38,838 nucleotides of DNA from a virus. This document shows, one piece after another, positions 21,369 through 29,838 of the stretch. The stretch lies in IMG/VR virus record IMGVR_UViG_3300035670_000017, positions 128,850-167,687 of that record. One strand, written 5' to 3'. Position numbers and translations under genes: made by a program. The stretch's first letter is position 1, and each line of letters opens with the position of its first letter. The notes under the pieces were generated by a model, which saw nothing but the letters and a program-made list of their open reading frames with translations, was not told the DNA's origin and searched no databases.

Positions 21369-22835
21369 ATGTCACATTCTCGCTTCGGTGGTGATATCGT
21401 CAAGATTCGCAGCATGTTTATTCAGCAGACTGGTGCGTTTCATGACGTCTACAACCGTGCTTTTCAAATGGAACTCAATGAGCATTCCATGGAAAGTATT
21501 CGGAATCGACTGATGTCTGCTGGCAAAGGTCGTATCACAGCCAATAGCTTCCGTGGCATCAGCGCTGGCATTTTGGCTCCCGTATCTTCGGTAACAGATC
21601 GTGACTTGATCGAGATTCCAGAAGGCTGGGGCGAGTCTCGTTGCCGATTCATGATGGAAGTCGTGGTGGAGTCTCGTCTGGGTGGTGAAGATGTTTACTA
21701 CTTCCAGGGATTCTCCTCGTATCTGGGTTTGACTCGCAATGGCAACATTGATGAGAATATGCCTTGGTACATCAATGGCTTCATTCGTGTGCAGCGCGTC
21801 GAACGCATGACTCCTCGCGGTCCTGAGTATTTCGGGATTGTCAAGGAATCGGCTCAGGTGATCGATGGCCGCTTGGTCTATGATAGCAACAACCGCGTGG
21901 AACTCATGCGGACTGTTGACGTCTATAGCAACATGCAGCAGCGCTTCATCTCCAATGGCTATGCCAGTGAAGTCAGTGACTATCGCACTCGCTTGAATTC
22001 TCCAGCAGATGCGATCTTCGCTCGTCGAGCCGACAACCTTCCCGGCCAATACCTCAGCTCCACACTGGAAACTTATCGCCGAAATATCCAGCCCATGGAC
22101 TTCGGCGTAGATAGCGACAATATCCTGGCACGCACTCAGCAAGAGCTGGCTTCGGATATCGCTATGCTGGAGGACAATCCATTCCTGCGTCAGCTAGCTG
22201 TGATCAAGCAAGTACAAGTGGCGACCAACTTCACGTTGCGTGACCTGTACGATCTGGATCCAGACTGCCGCCGGAACGGTGTGATCGAGGGCACCATCCT
22301 GGAAGGTCGTGCATTGGCTAAGCTGGCTAGCACCGATGCTTATGTGAGTGACTGGCGCGCGGCGACCATCGAAGCTCAGTGGGCTACGCAGATCGCAAAC
22401 AGCCTGGGCGCGATCATGATGAGTAACTATCATCGTGGTTACACTGGTAGCATCAGTAACCTGAACATCGATCATGAAATCGTGGTGATGACTGAAGATG
22501 CTCTTCCGATTGCAGAGAACATGCCTTTGGAGATCTTCGAGCGTATGGAGCAACAAATCCATGATCTGTTGTTCGATCTGTCTGGCGCCGGTCGGGATGA
22601 CTTCGCAATTCGCGTGTCTGCTAACCTGTATGACCAGACAGAAATCTTTGTAAGTGTCCACGGTGGTCACGAGCAGCGATTCTTCGTGCCGTCTTTCGCA
22701 GACAGCTTGATGACTCCGTTCTTCACTCGTGACGCAACTCACTTGGAGAATCTCTCCAATGACATCGAGACACTGATCCACCGTCTGCCAAACGAGCTGG
22801 ATTCCTCCACAGGTTACGCTGTAAGCGGCATTTAA
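21369..22835 (+). CDS. Conserved phiKZ-type protein beside polymerase genes, 488 aa
   Basis: A 488-residue protein with a TTAAAAGGAAA site. It is of mixed fold: an N-terminal helical part, a beta-rich region about 85-170 (CRFMMEVVVESRLGGEDVYYF), long helices at 250-360 and a beta-rich end. No enzyme motif, signal or membrane segment is visible. By order it would correspond to phiKZ gp69, whose function I do not know. Co-location between a putative polymerase subunit and the beta gene suggests an early role in transcription or in the phage nucleus, by inference only. Confidence 0.65.
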   Translation: MSHSRFGGDIVKIRSMFIQQTGAFHDVYNRAFQMELNEHSMESIRNRLMSAGKGRITANSFRGISAGILAPVSSVTDRDLIEIPEGWGESRCRFMMEVVVESRLGGEDVYYFQGFSSYLGLTRNGNIDENMPWYINGFIRVQRVERMTPRGPEYFGIVKESAQVIDGRLVYDSNNRVELMRTVDVYSNMQQRFISNGYASEVSDYRTRLNSPADAIFARRADNLPGQYLSSTLETYRRNIQPMDFGVDSDNILARTQQELASDIAMLEDNPFLRQLAVIKQVQVATNFTLRDLYDLDPDCRRNGVIEGTILEGRALAKLASTDAYVSDWRAATIEAQWATQIANSLGAIMMSNYHRGYTGSISNLNIDHEIVVMTEDALPIAENMPLEIFERMEQQIHDLLFDLSGAGRDDFAIRVSANLYDQTEIFVSVHGGHEQRFFVPSFADSLMTPFFTRDATHLENLSNDIETLIHRLPNELDSSTGYAVSGI

Positions 22836-22843
22836 GCAACCCT

Positions 22844-22873
22844 GACTCATGGACCTTAACGGGTCCATGAGTC
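22844..22873 (+). terminator. Hairpin, 12-bp perfect stem
   Basis: Arms 22844-22855 and 22862-22873 with a TTAACG loop. The next ATG follows 14 bases after the stem, with no purine-rich binding site and no U-tract. Confidence 0.8.
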
Positions 22874-22887
22874 TTTGAGAAACAAAT

Positions 22888-24354
22888 ATGAGCGAACCTA
22901 CCATTTTGGATTTCTACTTTGACTTGCTGGATTCGGCTGGTCTTCAGGTAGATGATGACTTCTTCGTCGTACACAAACCAGAGTCCGACAAGAAGAAGCC
23001 TGATAACGTAATGGTTATGAACCGTAAACTGGTTCTGCCGTTCCCAGGACACTTGAAGAACCCTGATCCTGACAACAACGTCTTCTTTCATCCGCTGTGT
23101 GAGCAGATTATCCGCGGTGAGTCTGAAGTCTTTGCGTTCTACAAGCGCGCGATGACTATGCGACTGATCTTGTCGATCAGTACGCTGGGCTCTGGTCTGA
23201 TCCGCCTGCACACCGACATCAATCTGCAAAAGAGTATGTCGATTCAGCAAATCGAGTTCATCAAGGACTTGGTGGATGCGGAAGACAAGACCATCGCCAC
23301 TTGGACTTCGTTCATCTGGGGTCACATCAAAGCTCATCCGCATGACTCGACACACTGGCCTTTGCGTCTGTATGTCAAACAAAATGGTCGTCATGGCGGT
23401 AAGAGCTACCAGCGTGTGTGTTCTGTGGCGTTTCCTCTGTTTGAGCGTCTGTTTGAAGGTGAAGAGCCATGCAAGCCAGGCACTGATCAGAAGTACCGCG
23501 CTAAGGACTACAAAGCTTTCAAACAACTGGCAAAGGCTATCTTCCCAGAAGTCGATGCCGATGTGTCTGAAGCTTACAATAGCGGCTATGGCGATACATT
23601 TGCGCCGAACTTGCTGTCGTTCTTGATGAGCGTCAAGAAGATCAGTGATCGAATCAATCTGATCGCTGAAACTCTGAAGGAACCCCTGGAGCGTGCCGGT
23701 ATCAGCACTGATACCATTCTGGTCAAGACACCGTGGGAGACTTTCCTGACTGAAGATGGAGTGGCTAAGCTGGCTGTCTTCAATCGGAGAATCCCTGCGC
23801 TTCCTGGCAATATGGGTGTATCGGGCAATCAGGTTGAACCTACTGCTGAGGAAAATGCTCCTCCAGTGCGAAGCACTCAGCGTCCTACTCAAACTTCTGA
23901 CAATGACGCTAAGGCTCGCCTGCGTCAGCGTTGGGAAGCTGAAAAGGATGACACCGTGGATCCGCCGTGGGAAGATCGTCGACAGTCGTCTGAGTCCAAT
24001 GAGCCCAAGCCTACAGGACAAAAGACCATCGGCGACATTCTGCGCAAGCGTCCAGACCTGGAGCGTAGCACGCTGACCTACGAAGAAGAGAATCGACGCT
24101 ACGAGCCCCGTGGTCGTCAGTACGATGATTCCCGCGGTCGCACTAGTCGTTACGGTTCTCGTTACGACGAAGAAGATCGTCGTCGTGGTTGGCGTGAAGA
24201 GCCTGTTTCCCGTGGGCGCGGTTGGCGCGAAGATCCAGAGCCTCGGGGTTATGGACGGGACTACGGGCGTGATAATGGTCGCTACTCAGCACCTAGCCGA
24301 GGTCTTTATGACGATGAACCACTAGCTCGTCGCGGAGCTAACTGGCGTCGCTAA
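22888..24354 (+). CDS. Protein with Arg/Gly/Tyr-rich disordered tail, 488 aa
   Basis: Residues 1-310 form a folded domain without a recognised motif. Residues 310-395 are a Pro/Glu/Thr-rich linker containing a short helix (DAKARLRQRWEAEKD). Residues about 395-488 are low-complexity and rich in Arg, Gly, Tyr and Asp (repeats such as RGWREE, RGYGRDYGRD), like RGG/RGY regions that bind RNA and drive condensation. By order it would be phiKZ gp70-like. No ribosome binding site is seen; a hairpin precedes the start. A nucleic-acid-binding or condensate-forming role is inferred from the tail. Confidence 0.65.
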   Translation: MSEPTILDFYFDLLDSAGLQVDDDFFVVHKPESDKKKPDNVMVMNRKLVLPFPGHLKNPDPDNNVFFHPLCEQIIRGESEVFAFYKRAMTMRLILSISTLGSGLIRLHTDINLQKSMSIQQIEFIKDLVDAEDKTIATWTSFIWGHIKAHPHDSTHWPLRLYVKQNGRHGGKSYQRVCSVAFPLFERLFEGEEPCKPGTDQKYRAKDYKAFKQLAKAIFPEVDADVSEAYNSGYGDTFAPNLLSFLMSVKKISDRINLIAETLKEPLERAGISTDTILVKTPWETFLTEDGVAKLAVFNRRIPALPGNMGVSGNQVEPTAEENAPPVRSTQRPTQTSDNDAKARLRQRWEAEKDDTVDPPWEDRRQSSESNEPKPTGQKTIGDILRKRPDLERSTLTYEEENRRYEPRGRQYDDSRGRTSRYGSRYDEEDRRRGWREEPVSRGRGWREDPEPRGYGRDYGRDNGRYSAPSRGLYDDEPLARRGANWRR

Positions 24355-24366
24355 GACCTGACACTA

Positions 24367-24396
24367 CCCAGATCTGCCCGAATGGACAGATCTGGG
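24367..24396. terminator. Bidirectional hairpin between convergent genes
   Basis: Arms 24367-24376 and 24387-24396 (10 bp, perfect) lie between the plus-strand stop at 24354 and the minus-strand stop at 24413, so the element can end transcripts from both sides. Confidence 0.75.
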
Positions 24397-24412
24397 TATG
24401 TGTGAATTTTTC

Positions 24413-24784
24413 TTATTGTCCTGGTTCGGTCTTAAGATTGGCTTTGCCTGTATTATATACAGACAGAATCTGATCAATGATATCTGTATCAGGAAGACGC
24501 ACTGTGGTCAGTTGGTTGACGAATTCAATTGGATTTGTCATCCCATTGAGAAGCAAAGTAAGGTAATGATACTTAGGCGCTAGTCCGAGGTCAGACAAGA
24601 CCGCGTAAAAGTCGCCATAGTACTTTCCTTTGTACTTATTATCAATAAGCACCTCTCGGACATTACCAGCTGTTTTGAGATATTGAAGGTGTTGCTCCAT
24701 GCAGGTCTTGACTGAAGGATCAAACATGGGCCAGCTGGCGTTGCTGTAAATCAGGAGTTCGTAGAGTTTTTGATTGGAGGCCAT
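24413..24784 (-). CDS. Hypothetical protein, lone minus-strand gene, 123 aa
   Basis: A 123-residue soluble helical protein (MEQHLQYLKTAGNVREVLID, then a Tyr-rich stretch KYKGKYYGDFYAVL), reading against all neighbours for 9 kb on either side. The shared terminator downstream and a start 20-40 bases from promoter copy 4 support a real gene. The A/T core of that promoter is nearly symmetrical and might fire in both directions. A weak AGAAAAG binding site precedes the ATG. No motif is recognised; it may be an insertion within the polymerase block. Confidence 0.75.
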   Translation of the reverse strand: MASNQKLYELLIYSNASWPMFDPSVKTCMEQHLQYLKTAGNVREVLIDNKYKGKYYGDFYAVLSDLGLAPKYHYLTLLLNGMTNPIEFVNQLTTVRLPDTDIIDQILSVYNTGKANLKTEPGQ

Positions 24785-24787
24785 GGC

Positions 24788-24826
24788 TTTTCTAGAATTT
24801 TAAGTTGGTATATACTTTATATGAGC
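24788..24826 (+). promoter_or_regulatory. Phage promoter motif, copy 4
   Basis: TTTTCT (24788-24793), 17 bases, TATACT (24811-24816), T, TATATGAG (24818-24825). It is slightly diverged from copies 1-3 but has identical spacing. It lies 55 bases before the ATG of the RNA polymerase beta gene and between divergent genes. Confidence 0.65.
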
Positions 24827-24879
24827 CGCATCTTCGATGTGACTCAACCGGTTAGTTAAAAAGAAAGGCTACTATCGAT

Positions 24880-27021
24880 ATGTTAGAATCGCAACGTGAA
24901 CTAGGTCAACACCAAGTTAACCAGATGCGTCCTGAAGTTGTGGGTTTCCATGCATGGAATCCATTTCTGACAAACAACTCACCGTCTCGATCCACGATGA
25001 TGAGTTCGCATGCATCCCAGCACTTGGTGATCGACGGCGCGGAACTACCCTACACTCTTGCAGGGGTGGAAGTTGAGTACAGTAAGTACACTACGAGTGA
25101 ACGAGTGCCATTCGACGCCCGGGTGTTCCAAGCGATTGATCGATATCCACGGGGTGTTGGTCAAGGCAGTCTGGGATTCAATCCCGAGACTGTGGTGGTT
25201 ATTGTTGACGACGAGACTGGTCTATATGACGTGGTATGCGTCCCGTACCATAAGTCGTATCATCAGTATTTCGGCTATCGCAACAAACTGTCGGACCATC
25301 TCAAGAACATCTCACCAGGCATGAAGCTGGCCAAGGATACAGTTCTCGGGGACACACCAGCGAACATCGGTGGTTTCCACACGATGACCACCAACCTCAA
25401 CTGTATGCTGGCATCTGCTGACATCGTGGCTGAGGACGCGGTTTTGATCAATGAGGACTGTCTGCCTAAGCTGGGGTATAAAGTCTACGAACGCCGCAGC
25501 GCCAACATTGGTGTGAAGAAGTTCCCAGTCAACATCGGAACTGATGAGAACTACAAGGGCTTTTACGATATCGGCGAATACACCGAAGACGACGGAGCTT
25601 TGCTGTGGCTGCGTGAATATGCACCTGGTCTGGCTCCCGTGACGATGTCTCGCTCGGCTACCAAGCGTATCAATTATGCGTTTGATGAACCGATCTATGC
25701 TCGTCAAGGCCATCGTGGTCGAATCGTAGATATCAAGGTCATCGGTAATGCAGATACCATTTCTGCTTTGCCGCCTCAAATGACACAGCAGCTGGAGAAG
25801 TATCGCCAGGCATATATCCGTTTCAACGAAGAACTGCTGGAATGTGAGCGTCGTATTTGCCGAGAGGCTTATACGAAGTTTGGTACTAACACACCGAACT
25901 TCTCCAAGGAACTCAAAGCCATGCTTGTGCATGCTCGCGCGATCTGCGACCACAAGCGTCGCGCTCATAACGAGAAGCCCTTGCAAGGCATTATGAACAA
26001 GGAACCGCTGGACGAATACTATATCGAGTTTGTCGTTGAGTATGAGCTGCTGCCTACCTTGGGTGCCAAGCTGACTTCGTTGTCTGGTGACAAGGGCGTG
26101 ATTGCTCAGATCCTTCCTTCTTACCGGATGCCCCGAGACGCAGACGGTAATGTGGCTGACGTGGTCATGGCGCCAGATGGTACTGTGGCGCGAACCAACT
26201 TCGCTCGACTGTATCTGATGCAGTTCGGCGCTGCTGCTGTCAAGGCTGGGCGAGTTCTTCGGGAAATCACTGGTCTCAAGCCAGGATGTAGTCCGGAGGA
26301 AGTCGAGTATCTGAGTGATGAGGTGTTCAATAAGGCATGGGAGTTCTTGATGAAGACCTATGCTTGTGTGAATCCCGAACACTCTGAGCGACTGGATCGA
26401 CTGCCAGTCAAATACAAACGTCTGCATGTCTATGAATGTATCGAGGATAATCCACGTTTCATTCGGGATATCGGTTGCAAGAAGCCCGCTCCTTTGGCTG
26501 CGTGGGATATGGAACAATGGCTGCCTGTCTGCTATGGTCCCGTGACTCACCAGTTGATCGAAGACGGACACAGCGAGCCTACCAAGGATCCAATCTTGAT
26601 CGCACCATTGCCGATCATGCTCTTGGACAAGACAGCCGAAGACACTCTGACTGTCGCTACTGCCGCCCATGGTCCGTTTGGAGTATTGATCAAGCATAAC
26701 CAAGCTGATAAGTACAGCAAGCCATGGAAGGACAGCCCAGCTCGAACCATCGGTGAATCCGAGGCTCGCGCTTATGCGGCTCACACTCAAGACCCCGAGA
26801 TGATCGCAGACATGATGGACCGAGCCAGCAACCCTGTGGTACAGCTGCAGATGGCGCGAGCTTTGGTTTCCTGTGAGCATTCCGGCAATATTGACAATAT
26901 CATCGATCGGACTCAGTTCGACTATGGTGATACACGCCCTATCGGGATTGCTACGAACTTCTTGCACTGTTATGGTGTTGAGATGGTTTATGTGCCCGAG
27001 GAGGGAAAGGTTTATCCTTAA
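24880..27021 (+). CDS. RNA polymerase beta subunit, C-terminal half (probable non-virion enzyme), 713 aa
   Basis: The C-terminal beta signature is clear. LSGDKGVIAQILP (S402-G406 around K405) corresponds to the GRHGNKGVVSRI lysine region of cellular beta. It is followed by MPRDADGNVADVVMAPDG and ARTNFARLYLMQF, matching the mPylxDGtpvDivlnPlGvpsRMniGq segment. Residues 268-290 (EPIYARQGHRGRIVDIKV) fit the flap base. The N-terminal half of beta is absent, as in phiKZ-type polymerases where beta and beta-prime are each split. With the beta-prime C-half next to it, this matches phiKZ gp71-73 by order. The protein forms half of the catalytic cleft of a polymerase that transcribes later phage genes. 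Confidence 0.88.
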   Translation: MLESQRELGQHQVNQMRPEVVGFHAWNPFLTNNSPSRSTMMSSHASQHLVIDGAELPYTLAGVEVEYSKYTTSERVPFDARVFQAIDRYPRGVGQGSLGFNPETVVVIVDDETGLYDVVCVPYHKSYHQYFGYRNKLSDHLKNISPGMKLAKDTVLGDTPANIGGFHTMTTNLNCMLASADIVAEDAVLINEDCLPKLGYKVYERRSANIGVKKFPVNIGTDENYKGFYDIGEYTEDDGALLWLREYAPGLAPVTMSRSATKRINYAFDEPIYARQGHRGRIVDIKVIGNADTISALPPQMTQQLEKYRQAYIRFNEELLECERRICREAYTKFGTNTPNFSKELKAMLVHARAICDHKRRAHNEKPLQGIMNKEPLDEYYIEFVVEYELLPTLGAKLTSLSGDKGVIAQILPSYRMPRDADGNVADVVMAPDGTVARTNFARLYLMQFGAAAVKAGRVLREITGLKPGCSPEEVEYLSDEVFNKAWEFLMKTYACVNPEHSERLDRLPVKYKRLHVYECIEDNPRFIRDIGCKKPAPLAAWDMEQWLPVCYGPVTHQLIEDGHSEPTKDPILIAPLPIMLLDKTAEDTLTVATAAHGPFGVLIKHNQADKYSKPWKDSPARTIGESEARAYAAHTQDPEMIADMMDRASNPVVQLQMARALVSCEHSGNIDNIIDRTQFDYGDTRPIGIATNFLHCYGVEMVYVPEEGKVYP

Positions 27022-27097
27022 GAGGGATATATAAAATAAAGATGACCATGGTACATAGTCATGGTTGGACTGTGGTTGTCTTTATATATGGGATAAG
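27015..27097 (+). terminator. Long imperfect inverted repeat between beta and beta-prime genes
   Basis: An inner hairpin (ACCATG at 27045-27050 with CATGGT at 27060-27065) is nested in outer arms ATATATAAA (27027-27035) and TTTATATAT (27081-27089). These are flanked in turn by TCCTTA and TAAGGA. It spans the stop of the beta gene and most of the gap to the beta-prime gene. It could be a terminator, attenuator or processing site. Confidence 0.5.
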
Positions 27098-27144
27098 GAA
27101 TCAGAACGACCAAATGCAATAACTCTTAGGTTCAGAAGTTGTCA

Positions 27145-29199
27145 ATGAACAAATACAAAATACGCGAGCTTATTCATAAGCGTCCAGAGGAAATACTAGA
27201 GAGGTTTGACAAGAAGTTCGAGATTGAGTTTGACGACGGGGAGGTTATCGAGGTAACTCGAAAGAGAACATTTGCCAGTTCCTTTTATTGGCGGATATTC
27301 TTGGATTTCCCAGAAGTCAAAATCACCAAGGGGTGTCACTTCACCCACGTCTTGGGATCGAAGATGCTTCAAGCTTCCAGCCATGCGAAGCTAGCATCCA
27401 ATATCTTCAAGATGATCGCGGAGCATTACGAGTTTGTGACTCCTGAGCAGCGCGAGCGTATCCAGCTCGTGATCCAGGAAGCTACGAACGAATTGTACGT
27501 TGCACTACGAAAACACTCTGGCCAGCATCTGCAGACGATCCACCTCATGGATTGTATTGACCTGATGTACCATCCCAAGATCTGGGAAGCTTCCATGACT
27601 TCACCGGCATCCCCCAAGGGTGTCGAGCATGTCTATAAGGTTATCGGGGACGTTATCAACAATGATAAAGCCTACGCTAACAATGGAATGGTCAAAGCTG
27701 TTCGCAGTGGCGCAGTTAAACTGAATCAGGTATGCCAGTCGATTGGTGTTCGTGGATTTCCTAAAGAAGTCAACGGTCGCATCTTCCGACACCTGGCTCG
27801 GTCTAACTATCTGTTTGGTATGAACAACCTGTATGAGTTCGCAGGGGACTCCCGGGGTTCTGCTGAGCACTTGTCCGCGACTGAATCTCCATTGCAGGAC
27901 TCTGAGTATTTCTCTCGACGCCTGCAACTACAGACGTGTGTCCTGGAACGTATCCACTATGAGGATTGTGGAACACATAAGACCATCCCATTCTTCGTGC
28001 GTCCTGCAGGGATTATCGAATCGACTGGTGAATGGCGTAACTCCGACCTAAAGTACTTGGTCGGTAAGTACTATGTGGAAGCAGGCACTGGAAAGCTGAA
28101 GTATGTCAAGGAGTCTGACAAGCATCTGGAAGGGACAACGATCCAGATGCGCTCTGTTCTGACGTGTGAACATCCAGACGCACACGGTGTGTGTCAGGTG
28201 TGTTTCGGTCAATTGAGCAACAATCACTCGCGTTGGGCTAACTTGGGTGTGGTGTCAGCTACGACTGTGGTCTCCAAGATCTCACAGAAGACGCTGTCTA
28301 CCAAGCACCATATCTCTTCGGGTCAAGGCTCCGGTATCGTCTTCACGGATGATCTGCGACTGTATTTCCGTCGAGGTGTCAAGAACACTGACTATGTCCT
28401 TCAACCGGACGTATTGAAGTGGAGTCCAAGGCTGATTGTGGCGCGTGATGATGCATTGGGTTTGGTTGATGTGGTCAATAGTGAAGACATCACCATGTTC
28501 AATCCCGAGCGTATCACAAGCTTCGAGAAGATTCGAATCGTGTACAACTCGCCGCGTGATGGTTCCCAGGGCTCCGATACCCTGAAACTGGAACAAGGCA
28601 AACGACAAGCTTCGATGTCCTATCAGCTGCTCAAATATATTCATGAACATGGATATAAGACTGACGAGCGTAACAACTTCGTGATCCATTTGGATAAATG
28701 GAACCCGGACGACGTGATCTTCACGTTGCCTGATATCCAGGTATCGTTCTCTGCTCACGGTAACGCAATCGCGGAACTGATTGAGTCCAAGTTCGAAAAC
28801 CTGGCCGAACGTAGTACAGAAGACGCACCAGTGCGTGTGCTGGGTCAAGTCTATGACTTGGTCACGCCTAAGCTGGACGTTAATATCGCACCTATGGAGG
28901 CGATCATGTACGCGTTGCTACAAGCTGGTGTCAATAACTATGCGATGGGTCGAGGCAGTGAAACTGCATGCCTTGGTATTGGTAAGGCGTTGATCTGGAA
29001 CCGTTCGATGGGTACTGCTGTCAGTTTCCAAGAATGGGCTCCGTTGCTGATCAATCCCGATTCCTATCGTCGCAAGGGTGTGGATACCATGATGGATGTA
29101 TTCATCCGTCCTAAGGAGTATCTGACGTACAATAGCCGTACGTATGTGAACTCCAACTACCAGCGCCGACTCAGAGGCGAATCTGAGATCGTGTACTAA
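27145..29199 (+). CDS. RNA polymerase beta-prime subunit, C-terminal half (probable non-virion enzyme), 684 aa
   Basis: The ATG at 27145 is used; an in-frame TTG at 27139 is an alternative start. Hallmarks of beta-prime C-half appear in order. VRSGAVKLNQVCQSIGVRGF (about 185-205) matches the SGARG...GMRGL segment. YEDCGTHKT (C275) with C341, C350 and C353 forms the Zn2 site of cellular beta-prime. SQKTLSTKHHISSG (H389) matches the trigger loop, with the catalytic histidine retained. The DFDGD-bearing N-half is not in this window. By order it equals phiKZ gp74. The C-terminal 200 residues fit the bridge-distal and jaw parts. Confidence 0.88.
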   Translation: MNKYKIRELIHKRPEEILERFDKKFEIEFDDGEVIEVTRKRTFASSFYWRIFLDFPEVKITKGCHFTHVLGSKMLQASSHAKLASNIFKMIAEHYEFVTPEQRERIQLVIQEATNELYVALRKHSGQHLQTIHLMDCIDLMYHPKIWEASMTSPASPKGVEHVYKVIGDVINNDKAYANNGMVKAVRSGAVKLNQVCQSIGVRGFPKEVNGRIFRHLARSNYLFGMNNLYEFAGDSRGSAEHLSATESPLQDSEYFSRRLQLQTCVLERIHYEDCGTHKTIPFFVRPAGIIESTGEWRNSDLKYLVGKYYVEAGTGKLKYVKESDKHLEGTTIQMRSVLTCEHPDAHGVCQVCFGQLSNNHSRWANLGVVSATTVVSKISQKTLSTKHHISSGQGSGIVFTDDLRLYFRRGVKNTDYVLQPDVLKWSPRLIVARDDALGLVDVVNSEDITMFNPERITSFEKIRIVYNSPRDGSQGSDTLKLEQGKRQASMSYQLLKYIHEHGYKTDERNNFVIHLDKWNPDDVIFTLPDIQVSFSAHGNAIAELIESKFENLAERSTEDAPVRVLGQVYDLVTPKLDVNIAPMEAIMYALLQAGVNNYAMGRGSETACLGIGKALIWNRSMGTAVSFQEWAPLLINPDSYRRKGVDTMMDVFIRPKEYLTYNSRTYVNSNYQRRLRGESEIVY

Positions 29200-29205
29200 A
29201 GCCAG

Positions 29206-29248
29206 TCACTCTGTGGTCGAAAGACCACAGAGTGATAGTTTATTATTT
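29206..29248 (+). terminator. Intrinsic terminator after polymerase genes
   Basis: Arms 29206-29218 and 29223-29235 form a 13-bp perfect stem with a GAAA loop, followed by a T-rich tract (TTTATTATTTT). It closes the polymerase block. Confidence 0.9.
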
Positions 29249-29258
29249 TAAGAAAATC

Positions 29259-29825
29259 ATGCAAGAAAAGACTGAACAAATACGTTTCAAAGTGATTATC
29301 GACGCGTCTCGTGCTGAAGTAAACACACACGCTATTAAAGTAGCACGAACTAGATTTTTGGGTAATATCAACGTAGAAGTACCGGAACCGACTGATCCGG
29401 AGATCAAAGACATGAAAATCAATGAAGGCCAAACAATCGCCATCTTTGATTTTAGTAATTACCCATCCGACGTGACGGGAAAGCTTTTGTATTATGTCTT
29501 CTTATTCTGTAAACTGGGGAACTTTCCGTTACCGACAAAAGCTCAGAGTCCTCAACCTACTGAGTTTGACAGCGGAGAGGTCTGTATTATCAGTAACCCA
29601 GCAGAAGAGCTTCTTTTTATGTTCCAATATAATAAAGGAACTCTGGGTAACACAAATGGATATCCTTATGTCTTATATTCGAAATATGACTTCGTCAGTA
29701 CTAAGTTTTTACGTTTTACCCCTAAGTGTTACACTGTCGCACAGTGGCAAGAATATTTGGAAAACCGAATAAGTATCACGGCTGCTGCACTTCAAACTTT
29801 TAAAGACAAACTGAATATTAAGTAA
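29259..29825 (+). CDS. Hypothetical protein, 188 aa
   Basis: ATG 29259 is chosen because the frame from 29232 would start inside the terminator. The 188 residues are mixed alpha/beta with several aromatic strands (KLLYYVFLFCKLG, then LLFMFQYNKG). No motif is recognised. The ribosome binding site is weak (AAGAAAA). It forms a pair with the 340-aa gene 13 bases downstream and resembles it in A/T-rich codon use. The function is unknown. Confidence 0.7.
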   Translation: MQEKTEQIRFKVIIDASRAEVNTHAIKVARTRFLGNINVEVPEPTDPEIKDMKINEGQTIAIFDFSNYPSDVTGKLLYYVFLFCKLGNFPLPTKAQSPQPTEFDSGEVCIISNPAEELLFMFQYNKGTLGNTNGYPYVLYSKYDFVSTKFLRFTPKCYTVAQWQEYLENRISITAAALQTFKDKLNIK

Positions 29826-29838
29826 TCGAAAGACAATC

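Noticed and set aside
22723-24021. Minus-strand open frame of 432 codons
   Set aside because: It overlaps two plus-strand 488-aa genes and the hairpin between them; the composition is shadow-like.
25312-26967. Minus-strand open frame of 551 codons
   Set aside because: It is fully inside the RNA polymerase beta gene on the other strand, with His/Ser/Arg-rich nonsense composition and no ribosome binding site.
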